DNA of 64,000 nucleotides from NCBI GenBank assembly GCA_016745215.1, contig CP050890.1:1612001-1676000 (forward strand), in the 5' to 3' direction. The position numbers were made by a program, and so were the translations under genes. Below the pieces are notes generated by a model that ran no database searches, was not told the DNA's origin, and worked only from the letters and a program-made list of their open reading frames with translations. Shown here one piece after another: positions 26,789 through 36,792 of the stretch. Numbering within the stretch: the stretch's first letter is position 1; each line of letters begins with the position of its first letter. The stretch is from Thiohalocapsa sp. PB-PSB1 (lineage in GTDB: Bacteria; Pseudomonadota; Gammaproteobacteria; Chromatiales; Chromatiaceae).

Positions 26789-28564
26789 TCAAACCACATT
26801 GCGGTTGGCATTGCTCTGATCGCCGCTGTCCGCGGAACCCTGTCGTGCGGCGCGATTCCGATAAGCATGCAGGAATTCAGTCAGCCAGCGCCAGATCAGT
26901 CCGCGTGGCGGACTGCTGCCGTACAGTACATAGTTCAGAGCGTGTATATTCTGCAATGTCCAACCCATGCTCGCATGGGCATCCGGTCGGCCGCAAAACA
27001 GAAGCTGGTCGTTATCGCGCACGCGATCTTCGAGGGGCGGAAGCAAGGTGCGACCGTTCTCGCGCCGGCGCATCAGCACGATCGCCGGCAGCGTGCGACC
27101 ACGGTCGCGGGGATCGCGCAACAGGTCACCCAGCGTCGGCACCGCGCCCTGACTGCGCGATTGCACCAGTGCGTAGGCGTTTTCGGCGTCGATACGCACC
27201 TCCCAGACCTCCGGCACCCGATCGTTGACCAAAGCAATAATACGGCTTGCCAATTGACAGGCCCAGGCGTCGTCTTCATAACGTGCGTAATTGCTGAATT
27301 CAGTCAATAACGGCGTGCTGAGCAGGACGCGGATGCGGTTGGCCACGATCAGACTCGGATGCATCAGAATGTTGGCGCCAACCGCATTGAACAATTCATC
27401 GTTGATCAAGCGGTTCTCGCGCATCACGGTAAACAAGCGCGGGTTCAGCTGCTGCGCGGTCATGACGATGGACAGGTTATTGGCATCATTGTCGGTGCCG
27501 GCAATCAGCCCAACCGCGCGCCGAATGTCCGCCTGCTCCAAGGTTTCGGCCTCGGTGCCGCGGCCCTTGATCCAGTGGCCCGGCGGCTTCCCGGTGCGCT
27601 CGGGTTTTGCCTCGATCACGATCAATTCGATGTCTTGCGAGGCGAGGTGCCCGTAAAGCGCCTTACCGAAGCGCCCGTAGCCACAGATCACCCAGAGTCC
27701 CTTGGCGGGCGGATACAGAGGTTCGGTCAGCGCGCTGCCATGCATGCCGCCGAGCCAGTCGTAGAGCAGTGTCAGGCAAGGCGCCTGCAATGCGGTGGAT
27801 AAATAGAGGGCGAAGATATCGAAGGGATCGTAGATATGATCGGTACCGAACGAAGCCATGTTCGCCTCGATATCATGAGAATCGGCGCGGCAGATCACCT
27901 TGATGTTCGGATGAATCAGTTTGGCGGACAGCGATACCTTGAGATTCACCTCGTTGGACGAGGTCAGCGCCAATACCCCCGCGCAGCGGGGATTGCGCAG
28001 CCCCGCCATCGATAGGTTGTCGGGTTGAGCGACGTCCGCCCGCAGCGCTGGCACGAATTCGCGCAGGTTGTCCAGCTTGAGCAGATCGATGCGCTCCGGG
28101 TTGTTATCCAGCACGACCGCGCGCTGACCTCGATCGGTCAGTGCCCGCACCAGACCGCTGCCGGTCTGGCCATAACCGCAGACCAAATAGAAGGGTTCGC
28201 ATATCGCATTGACGCGCCTGGTAAAACGCAATTCTTCAAAAGCCCGGCGCAAGGTCTTTTCCTGCAACAAGGCGATCAGCGAGCCAATCGAGTAGAGCCA
28301 AACAACGACCGTGACGTAGATACACAGGGTAACCCAGATGCGCTGTGCGTCACTGAACTCAAACGGGATTTCGCCAAAGCCGATGGTGGTCGACATGAAA
28401 CTGACGAAATAAAAAGCGTAAAAGAAATCCATGTGCCACGGATTGCCATCGGCATCCTGACCTGGAATCAGAACCATGCCCAACATGGCAACCGCGTAGG
28501 TAATGACCAGAACCAGCAATGGCCAGCGCATGCGCCGAAAAACCAGGAAGAAAATATTGTTCAT
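26789..28564 (-). CDS. Potassium channel with two RCK (TrkA-N) domains
   Basis: About 591 residues. A two-TM pore module at the N-terminus has the filter segment STTIGFGEI (variant of TVGYG), TM1 RWPLLVLVITYAVAMLGMVL and TM2 RIWVTLCIYVTVVVWLYSIG. It is followed by two Rossmann RCK domains: YLVCGYGQTGSGLVRAL with LDNNPERIDLL, and LWVICGYGRFGKALYGHL with VIEAKPER. A C-terminal TrkA-C-like part comes last. ATG 28562-28564 is used; an in-frame TTG at 28603 is the alternative and would leave only 9 bp to the upstream gene. The Phe in the filter is a natural variant in some channels. Confidence 0.9.
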   Translation of the reverse strand: MNNIFFLVFRRMRWPLLVLVITYAVAMLGMVLIPGQDADGNPWHMDFFYAFYFVSFMSTTIGFGEIPFEFSDAQRIWVTLCIYVTVVVWLYSIGSLIALLQEKTLRRAFEELRFTRRVNAICEPFYLVCGYGQTGSGLVRALTDRGQRAVVLDNNPERIDLLKLDNLREFVPALRADVAQPDNLSMAGLRNPRCAGVLALTSSNEVNLKVSLSAKLIHPNIKVICRADSHDIEANMASFGTDHIYDPFDIFALYLSTALQAPCLTLLYDWLGGMHGSALTEPLYPPAKGLWVICGYGRFGKALYGHLASQDIELIVIEAKPERTGKPPGHWIKGRGTEAETLEQADIRRAVGLIAGTDNDANNLSIVMTAQQLNPRLFTVMRENRLINDELFNAVGANILMHPSLIVANRIRVLLSTPLLTEFSNYARYEDDAWACQLASRIIALVNDRVPEVWEVRIDAENAYALVQSRSQGAVPTLGDLLRDPRDRGRTLPAIVLMRRRENGRTLLPPLEDRVRDNDQLLFCGRPDAHASMGWTLQNIHALNYVLYGSSPPRGLIWRWLTEFLHAYRNRAARQGSADSGDQSNANRNVV

Positions 28565-28612
28565 ACGCAATGCCAGGCGTGAGCTGAACGAAAGACGACC
28601 CAATGGCGGGCA

Positions 28613-28996
28613 TCAGCGCCGCAACATGACGGTTTCGATGATCAACAGCACCACCGAGACCACATTGGCCACCAGCGCTCCGGCGGCCAATGAGACGATG
28701 CTGGCAGTTACCCCAGGCGTCATACCGCTTTGCGTGCCGTGCATGGCAATGGTCCAAACCAGGGTGGCGGCGATTAGCTGCAACATGGCGACCAGGCTAG
28801 TGGCCAGCAGCACGGCGCCCATCTGCGTGCGATCGCCGAGCTTCAAGATCGTGGCGATGGCGTTGACGACGAAGACCGCCGCGAACTCCCATCCATGATG
28901 ATGAATCGGATTATCGATCTCACCGAGCACGAAGCCGAAATTCAATGTCAGGGCGAGCAGGATAAAAAAACCAAAAACGACCTTTTCGGGATTCAC
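28613..28996 (-). CDS. DUF6394-type four-TM membrane protein
   Basis: 127 residues from a GTG start at 28994-28996 with GGAG upstream. It reads MNPEKVVFGFFILLALTLNF, then GFVLGEIDNPIHHHGWE, KLGDRTQMGAVLLATSLVAM and four TM helices. This fits DUF6394, a small family usually found beside RCK potassium channels, as here. The ORF can be opened further upstream to 29167, but that part is Pro-rich and non-conserved. Probably an accessory subunit of the channel (inference from gene pairing). Confidence 0.8.
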   Translation of the reverse strand: MNPEKVVFGFFILLALTLNFGFVLGEIDNPIHHHGWEFAAVFVVNAIATILKLGDRTQMGAVLLATSLVAMLQLIAATLVWTIAMHGTQSGMTPGVTASIVSLAAGALVANVVSVVLLIIETVMLRR

Positions 28997-29215
28997 GTTG
29001 GGGATCTCCGCTGAGGCAGGGCCGGGGGGCAGGGTCTGAAGGTTGAGGCCGGCACCATGAACAGCCGGCAACGGATGATGCGGGTCCGGTTTTGGGCTGG
29101 GAACACCAGACTCAAGGGCGCATGATCCGCGTTCGAGATCCGAGTTGCAAGTGTTGCAGTGCAACAAAAACGCTACCCGTCCGGGTGGAGGGGCGCTGCC
29201 CTTGTTTAATGCAGC

Positions 29216-29260
29216 TTGACATAACTCAAATATAGTTTATTTATTTTATTATAAATTTTT
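29216..29260 (+). promoter_or_regulatory. AT-rich promoter-like region
   Basis: TTGACA at 29216-29221 is followed by a TTTATT/TATTTA-type -10 about 17 nt on, in the only strongly AT-rich patch between the DUF6394 gene and the alpha/beta hydrolase. Either divergent gene could use it. Confidence 0.3.
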
Positions 29261-29394
29261 TGAGAAGCTGGCTGAATATCGCCCCAAAACACATCAGCCC
29301 GACCCGGGTAGCCCGTCATTTTCAGGTCGAATTCCAAATAATTGCACAGTCTCTGAGCCAGAAATCCACGAAAAGGAGATTGACCATGCAGCGC

Positions 29395-29590
29395 ACGAGG
29401 AACGCGTAGGGTGCTGCCTTCAAAAAATGCAAGGATTCATCGCGGAGACGCAGAGGGGCCAGGACAACTGCACCATCTTCTCGGCTTACTCTGCGTGGTA
29501 GCAAACTTCATCCTGGTTGAATAGGTTAACATTCTACTCGGATAGCACCTGGGCAGACAGCACCTGGGCAGAGGCGCACCACACGCCTGA
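29395..29590. repeat. Mosaic of repeat fragments
   Basis: Contains a decayed 84-bp palindrome (CATCGCGGAGACGCAG near 29434), a piece matching the end of the 400-bp mosaic element (AACTTCATCCTGGTTGAATA, compare 47480), and two direct copies of AGCACCTGGGCAGA (29546-29575). No gene. Confidence 0.6.
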
Positions 29591-29655
29591 ATGCTGTACC
29601 CTTTCCTCCGCATCCACACAACGACCATTTGCCGACGAACCCGACCAGGAAAACC

Positions 29656-30594
29656 ATGCCGATCCAACCTCAGTCACCGCCTTCTGCGGTAGCCTCGCAG
29701 CCTTCACCAGCATCGAGTTTGGCACCAGCCCTGAATGCGCCGTTGTATTATCTGGAGAGTAACCGCAGCGGACGTATCGCCTATTATGCCGACTTACCGA
29801 AGGATTCCAGCGGAACTCGTCCTCTGTTGCTGATTCACAGCATCAATGCCGCGCCGAGCAGCTATGAGGTCAAGCCTTTGTTTGACCATTTCCGCGGCCG
29901 GCGGGCGCTCTACAGCATTGAACTGCCAGGATTTGGCCAGTCCGAGCGTGGCGAGCGCCGATATACTCCGGAATTATTCGCCGGTGCCATTGCGGAATTG
30001 CTGGAGCAGGTCATCGGCCAGGCCACGGACCTGGTCGCGTTGTCGCTGAGCGCAGAATTCGCGGCGCGCGCTGCACTCGAGGTGCCGGATCGGATCAGCT
30101 CGCTGGCATTGATCTCGCCGACCGGCTTCAGCAAACGCCCATTGCCGTCTCCCCGGGTCGGTCGCATCGCCCATGGTGCGCTGAGCGCGCCGCTCTGGGG
30201 CCAGAAATTATTCGATCTGGTCGCATCCAGGCGCAGCATTCGTTATTTCCTGAACAAATCGTTTTGCGCTGCTGCTCCCGGCGATTTGATCGATTATGCC
30301 TATGCAAGCGCCCATCAACCTGGCGCCCGTCATGCACCGCTGTGTTTTTTATCCACGAGCTTGTTCACCCCGCATGCAATGGAGCAGCTATACGCCAAAC
30401 TCACACACCTGCCGGTGCTCGCCATTGCCGACCGCGATCCTTACGTTGGCTTCGAACGCCTGGCCGAATTTACCGCGGCACGGCCGAATTGGCACCATCG
30501 AACCCTAAAACCGCACTGGGGCCTACCGCATTGGGAGCGACCGGATCTGACCTTCGCGACCTTGGAGCGGTTCTGGGAGCATGGTGAGCCCTAG
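29656..30594 (+). CDS. Alpha/beta-hydrolase
   Basis: 312 residues from the ATG at 29656 (AGGAAAACC leader). Fold markers: LLLIHSINAAPSSYEV (oxyanion strand-loop), IELPGFGQSERG, a nucleophile elbow that reads ALSLSAEFAAR (Ser present, first Gly replaced), ADRDPYVGF (Asp) and a His near PHWERPD. No signal peptide, but the first 35 residues are a Ser/Pro-rich low-complexity tail. Substrate unknown. Plus-strand, 82 bp ahead of the dihydroorotase, so possibly co-transcribed. Confidence 0.85.
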   Translation: MPIQPQSPPSAVASQPSPASSLAPALNAPLYYLESNRSGRIAYYADLPKDSSGTRPLLLIHSINAAPSSYEVKPLFDHFRGRRALYSIELPGFGQSERGERRYTPELFAGAIAELLEQVIGQATDLVALSLSAEFAARAALEVPDRISSLALISPTGFSKRPLPSPRVGRIAHGALSAPLWGQKLFDLVASRRSIRYFLNKSFCAAAPGDLIDYAYASAHQPGARHAPLCFLSTSLFTPHAMEQLYAKLTHLPVLAIADRDPYVGFERLAEFTAARPNWHHRTLKPHWGLPHWERPDLTFATLERFWEHGEP

Positions 30595-30676
30595 CGCAAC
30601 GCCGCGGAGATTTCGATACTGATGCAGAATTTGAACCTTAGGGTAATGGAAACTCACTCGTATGCGAGGCAACATC

Positions 30677-32017
30677 ATGTCCAGTGCGCTGATCACCAAT
30701 GCTGAAATCATCAATGAAGGCCGTCGCTTCGCTGCCGATGTGCTGGTCAAGGACGGCCGCATCGCGGCCATTGGCGGCGATTTGCAGGGGCGCGCCGCGG
30801 ATCGGGTGATCGATGCGGCGGGCCGGTTATTGATGCCGGGTATGATCGACGATCAGGTGCATTTTCGCGAACCGGGGCTGACTCACAAAGCAGATCTGGC
30901 CAGCGAGTCGCGCGCTGCGGTCGCCGGCGGTATCACCAGCTTTATGGAAATGCCGAACACCAACCCGCCAACCCTGGACCTGCAACGCCTGCAAGCCAAA
31001 TATGCCCGCGCGGCGCAGGTCTCGCGGGCCAATTACAGCTTCTATCTCGGTGCAAGCAACGACAACATCGCCGCCATCCGATCGGTGCAGCCCGGTCAGG
31101 CTTGCGGCGTGAAAGTGTTCATGGGCGCTTCCACCGGCAATATGTTGGTGGATGACGAGCAGACCTTGGCTGCGATCTTTGCCGATTCGCCCTTGTTGAT
31201 CGCGACCCATTGCGAGGATACGCCGACCATCCAGGCCAACGAGGCCGAATACCGCCAACGCTATGGCGAGGCGGTACCGATGAGTGCGCATCCGCTGATT
31301 CGCTCCGAATTGGCCTGCCTGCGCTCATCCACCCTGGCGGTGGAATTGGCGCGCCGTTACGACGCGCGCCTGCACGTATTGCACATCACCACGGCGCGAG
31401 AGCTGGACTTGTTCGCGCCCGGCCCGGTAGCGGACAAGCGCATCACGGCCGAGGCCTGCGTGCACCATTTGTATTTCGATCAGGAGGATTATGCCGAAAA
31501 GGACACATTGATCAAATGCAATCCCGCCATCAAACGCGCGCAGGATCGTGCCGCCATTCTCGCCGCGGTCAGCGCGGATCGCATTGACGTGATTGCCACC
31601 GACCATGCGCCGCATACTCTGCAGGAGAAGGCCGGCACCTATTTCAAAGCTCCGGCCGGATTGCCGCTGGTGCAGGATGCGCTGCCATCGTTGTTCGAGC
31701 ATGTGCGGGCCGGCCGCCTGCGTTTGGAAACCCTGGTGCACAAGACCAGCCATGCGGTGGCGGAGTGCTTTGGCATCGAACAACGCGGCTATATCCGCGA
31801 GGGCTATTGGGCGGACCTGATCCTGGTGGACCCGAACAAGCCCTACACCCGCGAACGCGATCAGGTGCTGTACAAATGCGGTTGGTCGCCGTTCGAAGGA
31901 CGGCGTTTTCACGCGCGCATCGATCTGACCATGGTGAATGGCGAGGTGGCCTACGAGAGTGGGCAGATCAACGATGCTGTCCGCGGACTTGCGTTGGCAT
32001 TTCGCACCGCTCGCTGA
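30677..32017 (+). CDS. pyrC: Dihydroorotase (class I type amidohydrolase)
   Basis: 446 residues. Zinc motif DDQVHFREPG (usual DxHxH/RxPG region, with DQVHF), EMPNTNPPT, KVFMGASTGNML, ATHCEDTPTI, LHVLHITTARE and IATDHAPHT are the dihydroorotase/allantoinase hallmarks. The ATG at 30677 is preferred because GAGG lies 8 nt upstream; an ATG five codons earlier lacks this. It closes the ring of dihydroorotate in pyrimidine synthesis. The first motif has Gln where most enzymes have Pro/Leu-His; metal binding should still be possible with the remaining ligands. The symbol assumes it is the housekeeping enzyme. Confidence 0.88.
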   Translation: MSSALITNAEIINEGRRFAADVLVKDGRIAAIGGDLQGRAADRVIDAAGRLLMPGMIDDQVHFREPGLTHKADLASESRAAVAGGITSFMEMPNTNPPTLDLQRLQAKYARAAQVSRANYSFYLGASNDNIAAIRSVQPGQACGVKVFMGASTGNMLVDDEQTLAAIFADSPLLIATHCEDTPTIQANEAEYRQRYGEAVPMSAHPLIRSELACLRSSTLAVELARRYDARLHVLHITTARELDLFAPGPVADKRITAEACVHHLYFDQEDYAEKDTLIKCNPAIKRAQDRAAILAAVSADRIDVIATDHAPHTLQEKAGTYFKAPAGLPLVQDALPSLFEHVRAGRLRLETLVHKTSHAVAECFGIEQRGYIREGYWADLILVDPNKPYTRERDQVLYKCGWSPFEGRRFHARIDLTMVNGEVAYESGQINDAVRGLALAFRTAR

Positions 32018-32066
32018 TCTTCTGAAGGCGGCTGCGGAAGGCGCCGGTCGACAAACCCTTGGTGTT

Positions 32067-32112
32067 TGCGCCTCCAGCCTGTTTCGGCGATTTATCTCCG
32101 GCAATCGCGTTC
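32067..32112. repeat. Internally deleted MITE2-like remnant
   Basis: GGCGATTTATCTCCGGCAATCGCG joins the two ends of MITE2 with almost all the middle lost. It lies between the convergent dihydroorotase and TolB-like genes. Confidence 0.45.
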
Positions 32113-32117
32113 GTCGT

Positions 32118-33170
32118 TCACCAGACCCAATCGGCAATGAACACATTGGTCTCGCCGCGGATTTTATTGTTGCGGTTGGACGCAAAGACCAGTTGTTTGC
32201 CGTCGTAGGAGAACATCGGAAAGCCATCGAAGCCGGGGAACCGGGTGACGTGCTCGATGGCACGGGTCTCGATATCGATCAGGTACAGGTCGAAGTTGCG
32301 CCCCTTCGGATCATCGACATTGGAGGCAAAGATGACATGGCGCCCGTTCGGATGCCAGTAGGGACCGAAATTAGCGGCACCATTATCGGTGAGCTGGATC
32401 GGCTCCCGGTGCGTAAGGTGCATGGTATAGAGTTCCAGCCGACTCGGGCGCACGAGATCCTGGGCGAGCAGGTTACGATAATCGGCCAAGGCCTCGCCGG
32501 TTGGTCGCGAAGCGCGCCAGACGATCCAGTTGCCGTCGCGGGAGAAAAAGGCACCGCCATCGTAGCCGGGAGTATTGGTCAATTGCTCGAGGCCACTGCC
32601 GTCCGGTTTCATCAGCCATAGTTCCAAGTCTCCGCTGCGAACCGAGGTGAAGACGATTTGGTCACCCTGGGGCGAGTAGACCCCCTCAGCGTCATAGCCA
32701 GGCGTGTCGGTCAGCCGGACGAGGTTGCCGCCGTCGGGGTCGGCGCGAAAGATGTCATAGCTCGAATGCAGTGACCAAACATAGCCCTGGGACATGTCCG
32801 GCTTGGGCGGACATTCGGGGCCGCCGAGATGGGTCGAGGCGTAGATGATGGCGGCCCCATCAGGGGCGATGAAGGAGCAGGTTGTTGCTCCCTCTCCCGA
32901 TGACAGCTGGCGGACATTGGTGCCATCTGTGTGCATGCGATAGATCGCATCGCATCCGCGCCCATCACGGGTAGATTGGAAGATCAACTGTGTGCCGTCG
33001 AAAGAAAAGTAGGCCTCGGCGTTTTGGCCGCCGAAGGTGAGCTGGCGGATGTTGGCCAAATGGGTCTCGCCTGGGTAATGGATACCAGCGGGTGCCTCTT
33101 CTTCGGCGGCCCATAATGCCGCCGAGCCCAGCATCAGTCCAACGACCACCAGCATCATGTGATTTATCAT
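32118..33170 (-). CDS. TolB-like PD40 beta-propeller protein, exported
   Basis: 350 residues with a signal peptide (residues 1-22, ending LWA-AE). At least five WD40-like/PD40 units follow: AYFSFDGTQLIFQSTRDG, GVYSPQGDQIVFTSVRSGD, AFFSRDGNWIVWRASR, PYWHPNGRHVIFASNVDD and PMFSYDGKQLVFASNRNN. Such propellers are periplasmic and often bind peptides or sit next to peptidases. Here the large M1-M28-PDZ peptidase gene lies 74 bp upstream on the same strand, so they are probably one operon and may act together. Confidence 0.85.
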   Translation of the reverse strand: MINHMMLVVVGLMLGSAALWAAEEEAPAGIHYPGETHLANIRQLTFGGQNAEAYFSFDGTQLIFQSTRDGRGCDAIYRMHTDGTNVRQLSSGEGATTCSFIAPDGAAIIYASTHLGGPECPPKPDMSQGYVWSLHSSYDIFRADPDGGNLVRLTDTPGYDAEGVYSPQGDQIVFTSVRSGDLELWLMKPDGSGLEQLTNTPGYDGGAFFSRDGNWIVWRASRPTGEALADYRNLLAQDLVRPSRLELYTMHLTHREPIQLTDNGAANFGPYWHPNGRHVIFASNVDDPKGRNFDLYLIDIETRAIEHVTRFPGFDGFPMFSYDGKQLVFASNRNNKIRGETNVFIADWVW

Positions 33171-33244
33171 GGATGTTCCCCGCGAGATGAATAAAAGGAT
33201 TCACGACAAGCAATGCAGTATCCCGGCGATTGTTGAACTTTCAC

Positions 33245-36200
33245 TCAACGTGCTGCGGCCTGCATCTCGACCCGCAGCAGCTCCCCGTCGCGCAGCACCC
33301 GAAGCACGACTCGATCTCCCGGTTGCAGGGGGCGCAGGGCATCTGCATAGGCACGCAGATTAGCAACGTCAAGATCATTCAGTGCCAGCAAGACGTCACC
33401 TCCGCGCAGACCGGCGCCCGCCGCTGGTGAATCCGGCATGACATCGCTGAGGCGGACACCACTGCCTTCGAAGGCGAAGTCGGGAACCGTGCCCAGCGCG
33501 ACCAGGCGCGGTTTGGACCGCGCCGTCGGCTCGGCGGACGTGCCGGCTGCCGTCAGTCGGGCATCGGAGCCAGTCAGGTAATCGATCGCCGCCTTGGCAA
33601 CAGTCGCGACCTTGACCAAGCCGTCCGCATTGATTTTATCTGGGGTATCGGTGGGTCGGTGATAATCGCCATGGGTGCCGCTGAAGAGCTGCACCGCCGG
33701 GATGCCGGCGGCGATAAAGCTGGTCTGATCACTGGCGTCCAGCGGCTCACGGACGATTTGCACCTGAACCCCGGCCATGTAGCCGGCACCACGCAGGATA
33801 TGTGCCCATTCCGCCGCGGAATTGCCGCCCAGCACCATCAGCGACCTGGACTCCAGGCGACCGACGGAGTCGAGGTTCAGCATCCCGAAAACCTTTCCGG
33901 CATTCTCGCCCAGGGTTTCGACATAGTGTTGCGAGCCCAGCCGACCGGCCTCCTCGCCGGTGAATGCGATAAACAGGATCGGCCGTGGGGGTGGTCCGCC
34001 AGCGGCCAACACCCGCGCCAGTTCAAGCATCACCGCCACGCCGCTGGCATTGTCATCGGCACCTGGATGGATGCGGCCGGCTTGTTTCGCACGGGCCTTG
34101 GGCCAGCCCAGGCCCAGGTGATCATAGTGAGCGCCAATCACCAAGGGGCGGTCAGCCAGGGCCGGATCGCTGCCCGGCAGTTTGCCGATGATATTGCGCA
34201 GGGTCATCAGTTGCTCAGGTTCGCCGCTGCGGGTCTGCCAGACCTGGAACCAGGTGTCGCCGGTATCCCCGGCCGGCATCAAGCCGGCGGCCTGGAACTG
34301 CTCGGCGATATGGGCTGCCGCTGTCTCCAGGCCGTCGCTACCAAGACCACGACCCTGAAGACTTGGGGCAGCCAAGGTGGAGATATCGTCCTGCATCCGG
34401 TCTGCGGAGAAAGCTGGCGGCAGCACGGCCAGCGGCGGGCGTGGTGCGAGCACCAGGGGTGGCACCTGATCCCCGGCCAAGGCCACCGATAGTGGCGAGC
34501 CTTGGGGCGGCCACTGTCCCTTGAGCCGATTCTCCGGTGCATCGCCAGTAAAGCCGAGGTAGCTATATTTACCGTAGTGGGGCAACTTACGCGCGAGTCC
34601 CGGCAATGCAGCAGGACGAGCGGAGACCAGCCAGCCGAGGGCCTGCTCCGGGTTACCGGGATGACGAGCGAGCACGACGGCACTGTGGTCGGCGGGCGTC
34701 AGCGCCTGGCCCGCCAGACGCAGGCCGTCATCTTGGACACGCACATCGTAACCGGCCAAGGCTTCGGCCAGCATCGGACGGAAACGATTCTCCCAGCCCA
34801 GCAGCCAGACGGCACGATCGTTGGGAAGAGCCTCTAACGCGGTATCTAAGGCAATTTCGATCCGCGCCGAGCGGCCTCGCTGCCAGACCTCGGCAAGCCG
34901 GCGGTAGGCGGCTTGCAGGGGCTCCGGAGCTGCCGCGGGCAAGACCATCAATACCTGCTCGGCACCGAAGGCCTGACTGATGGCGGGAGGGATCTCCTCG
35001 CGATATAGGCGCCGGAACAGATCGAAGGCTGGGTCCAAATCCAGACGCAATGGCCGGGCCGGCAGCGTCAACTCCAGAGTTTGTCTGCGCTCGTCCATCG
35101 GTACGGTCGTCGTCATTGCCTGCTCCTGGCCTTCCAGCATGATTGCTACCGGCACCTGGAGTTGGTAGACGGGACCGTCTTGCCGTTGCTCGATGGATGC
35201 GGTGAGTCGATAGCCGGATGCGGTCTCATTCACTGCCACCTCCTCGAGCGCCAGCAGCGGTGCCCCGGATTGCTCGACCCACTGGGTAAAAAAGGTGTCC
35301 AGCGGCGCATCGCTCACCGATTCGAAGGCCGCTGCCACCTGGTCCCAGCCGGTGATTTGGAATTGGTTATCCGTATACAGTCGCTTCAGGCCGGCCTTGA
35401 ACGCCTCATCGCCCAGCTGCCCGCGCAGCATATGGAACACCATCATTGTCTTGCCGTAGCCCACCGCCTGGGTAACGGCATTGTGCCGGCCGCGGAAGTC
35501 AACCAGCGGGAAGTCTTCATGGTCACCGACATAATCGGCATATTTCTGTAGGGCATCGCGGCGGTAGTCGGAGCCACTTCCCCGCTGCGCCTTTAGCAGG
35601 TGGTCCGCCAGATAGCTGGTCAGACCCTCAGCCCAGTTGCCGTTGGCATAGTCGATATAGACGCTGTTGCCCCACCAGTTGTGCAGGATCTCGTGGGGAT
35701 AGGAGGTGTAGGGGATGAATGGCAATCGAATCACCTGCGATCCCAGCAGGGTAAACGACGGCATGCCGTAGCCGGTCTGCCAGAAGTTCTCCACCAGCGC
35801 GAATTTAGCATATGGGTAGGGGCCGATCAGATTCTGATACATGGCTAGGTAGCGGTCGGTCAGATCTAGATAACGCTCGGCTAGGGCTTCGTCCGGATCG
35901 CGTAGAAAGACCACCGCATCGGCAACGCTGCCGGGCCGTCGATACTCGGTGAAGGGGGCCGCGATCAGATACACCTCCTGCTGCGGCTGCTGCTCGTTCC
36001 AGATCTCCTGAACCCGTCCGTCTGCTTCGGTGCGGTCAGTGCGCTGTCCCTGACTGACCGCACGCCAACCATCGGGTAATGTCACCGTCAATTCGAAAGT
36101 CAGGTTCGGCAATGCGGCAAAACTCGGCAGCCAGTGACTGTTGCCGGTCAGAAAGATACCTTCGTCCCCGATCAGGCCCGGCGAAACGCTGAAGCTGCGC

Positions 36201-36598
36201 GCATATTCCTCGCCCAGCGCCTTAATAGGATGATCGATCTCCCCGGCGTATTCCAAGGTTATTTCCCTAACATTGGACTTTAGGGTCAATCGGTAGTTCT
36301 CGACGGGAACGGCACCGCTTTGTGCGGTGGTCTCCAGCACCAATTCGCCGCCGTCGCTCAGCAGCTTTGGCTCGAATCCGGCATGGAGTTGGAATTGGAT
36401 TGATGCTGGGGCATTGACTGGCAGTTGAATGCGATCAGTGACGGTCAGCCGCCGGTTATCCGGGTCCAGTTTGGCTGCGATTCGATGTTGGACTACTGGT
36501 TTACCGCGCCCGGGGAGGCGATCTGCAGCGGAAGCCGAGGCGACGATTGCGACCAGCAGAAGCAGTAGGAAGGGTAGGGCGCTGGGGGGAGTGTGCAT
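33245..36598 (-). CDS. Exported multidomain metallopeptidase: M1 aminopeptidase + M28 peptidase + PDZ
   Basis: 1117 residues. Signal peptide (1-24, ASASA). The M1 domain has GYGMPSFTLLG in place of GAMEN and a gluzincin site HEILH (302-306) with the third ligand in NWAEG (Glu 324). The M28 domain around residues 790-1000 shows VIGAHYDHLGLG, HPGADDNASGVAVMLELARV, FIAFTGEEAGRLGSQHY and FSGTHGDYHRPTDTPDKIN, i.e. the full co-catalytic zinc set. The C-terminal PDZ domain (last 90 residues) has MPDSPAAGAGLRGGDVLLAL. Two peptidase active sites in one chain plus PDZ is unusual. Likely periplasmic or surface peptide degradation, in an operon with a TolB-like propeller. Confidence 0.9.
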   Translation of the reverse strand: MHTPPSALPFLLLLLVAIVASASAADRLPGRGKPVVQHRIAAKLDPDNRRLTVTDRIQLPVNAPASIQFQLHAGFEPKLLSDGGELVLETTAQSGAVPVENYRLTLKSNVREITLEYAGEIDHPIKALGEEYARSFSVSPGLIGDEGIFLTGNSHWLPSFAALPNLTFELTVTLPDGWRAVSQGQRTDRTEADGRVQEIWNEQQPQQEVYLIAAPFTEYRRPGSVADAVVFLRDPDEALAERYLDLTDRYLAMYQNLIGPYPYAKFALVENFWQTGYGMPSFTLLGSQVIRLPFIPYTSYPHEILHNWWGNSVYIDYANGNWAEGLTSYLADHLLKAQRGSGSDYRRDALQKYADYVGDHEDFPLVDFRGRHNAVTQAVGYGKTMMVFHMLRGQLGDEAFKAGLKRLYTDNQFQITGWDQVAAAFESVSDAPLDTFFTQWVEQSGAPLLALEEVAVNETASGYRLTASIEQRQDGPVYQLQVPVAIMLEGQEQAMTTTVPMDERRQTLELTLPARPLRLDLDPAFDLFRRLYREEIPPAISQAFGAEQVLMVLPAAAPEPLQAAYRRLAEVWQRGRSARIEIALDTALEALPNDRAVWLLGWENRFRPMLAEALAGYDVRVQDDGLRLAGQALTPADHSAVVLARHPGNPEQALGWLVSARPAALPGLARKLPHYGKYSYLGFTGDAPENRLKGQWPPQGSPLSVALAGDQVPPLVLAPRPPLAVLPPAFSADRMQDDISTLAAPSLQGRGLGSDGLETAAAHIAEQFQAAGLMPAGDTGDTWFQVWQTRSGEPEQLMTLRNIIGKLPGSDPALADRPLVIGAHYDHLGLGWPKARAKQAGRIHPGADDNASGVAVMLELARVLAAGGPPPRPILFIAFTGEEAGRLGSQHYVETLGENAGKVFGMLNLDSVGRLESRSLMVLGGNSAAEWAHILRGAGYMAGVQVQIVREPLDASDQTSFIAAGIPAVQLFSGTHGDYHRPTDTPDKINADGLVKVATVAKAAIDYLTGSDARLTAAGTSAEPTARSKPRLVALGTVPDFAFEGSGVRLSDVMPDSPAAGAGLRGGDVLLALNDLDVANLRAYADALRPLQPGDRVVLRVLRDGELLRVEMQAAAR

Positions 36599-36655
36599 AG
36601 ACCGAAAGCTCTCGTTCGTTGGCGGTAATAGAGTTTCACTGACCGAGATAAATAC

Positions 36656-36774
36656 GAGTGCGGCGGTGCGGATATCCCGCTACCGCTTCTGCCATCTCAT
36701 CGTGGATGATCGATGACAACCACGATTACGATAACGACTGCAAATGGTCTCGCGACTTCCGCAGCAGAGCACTG
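36656..36774 (+). repeat. MITE3 copy
   Basis: From AGTGCGGCGGTGCGGATATC to GCAGCAGAGCACT, about 119 bp. It lies 19 bp beyond the 3' end of the heme oxygenase gene. Confidence 0.8.
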
Positions 36775-36792
36775 GGAAGTTTTGAACCAGGC

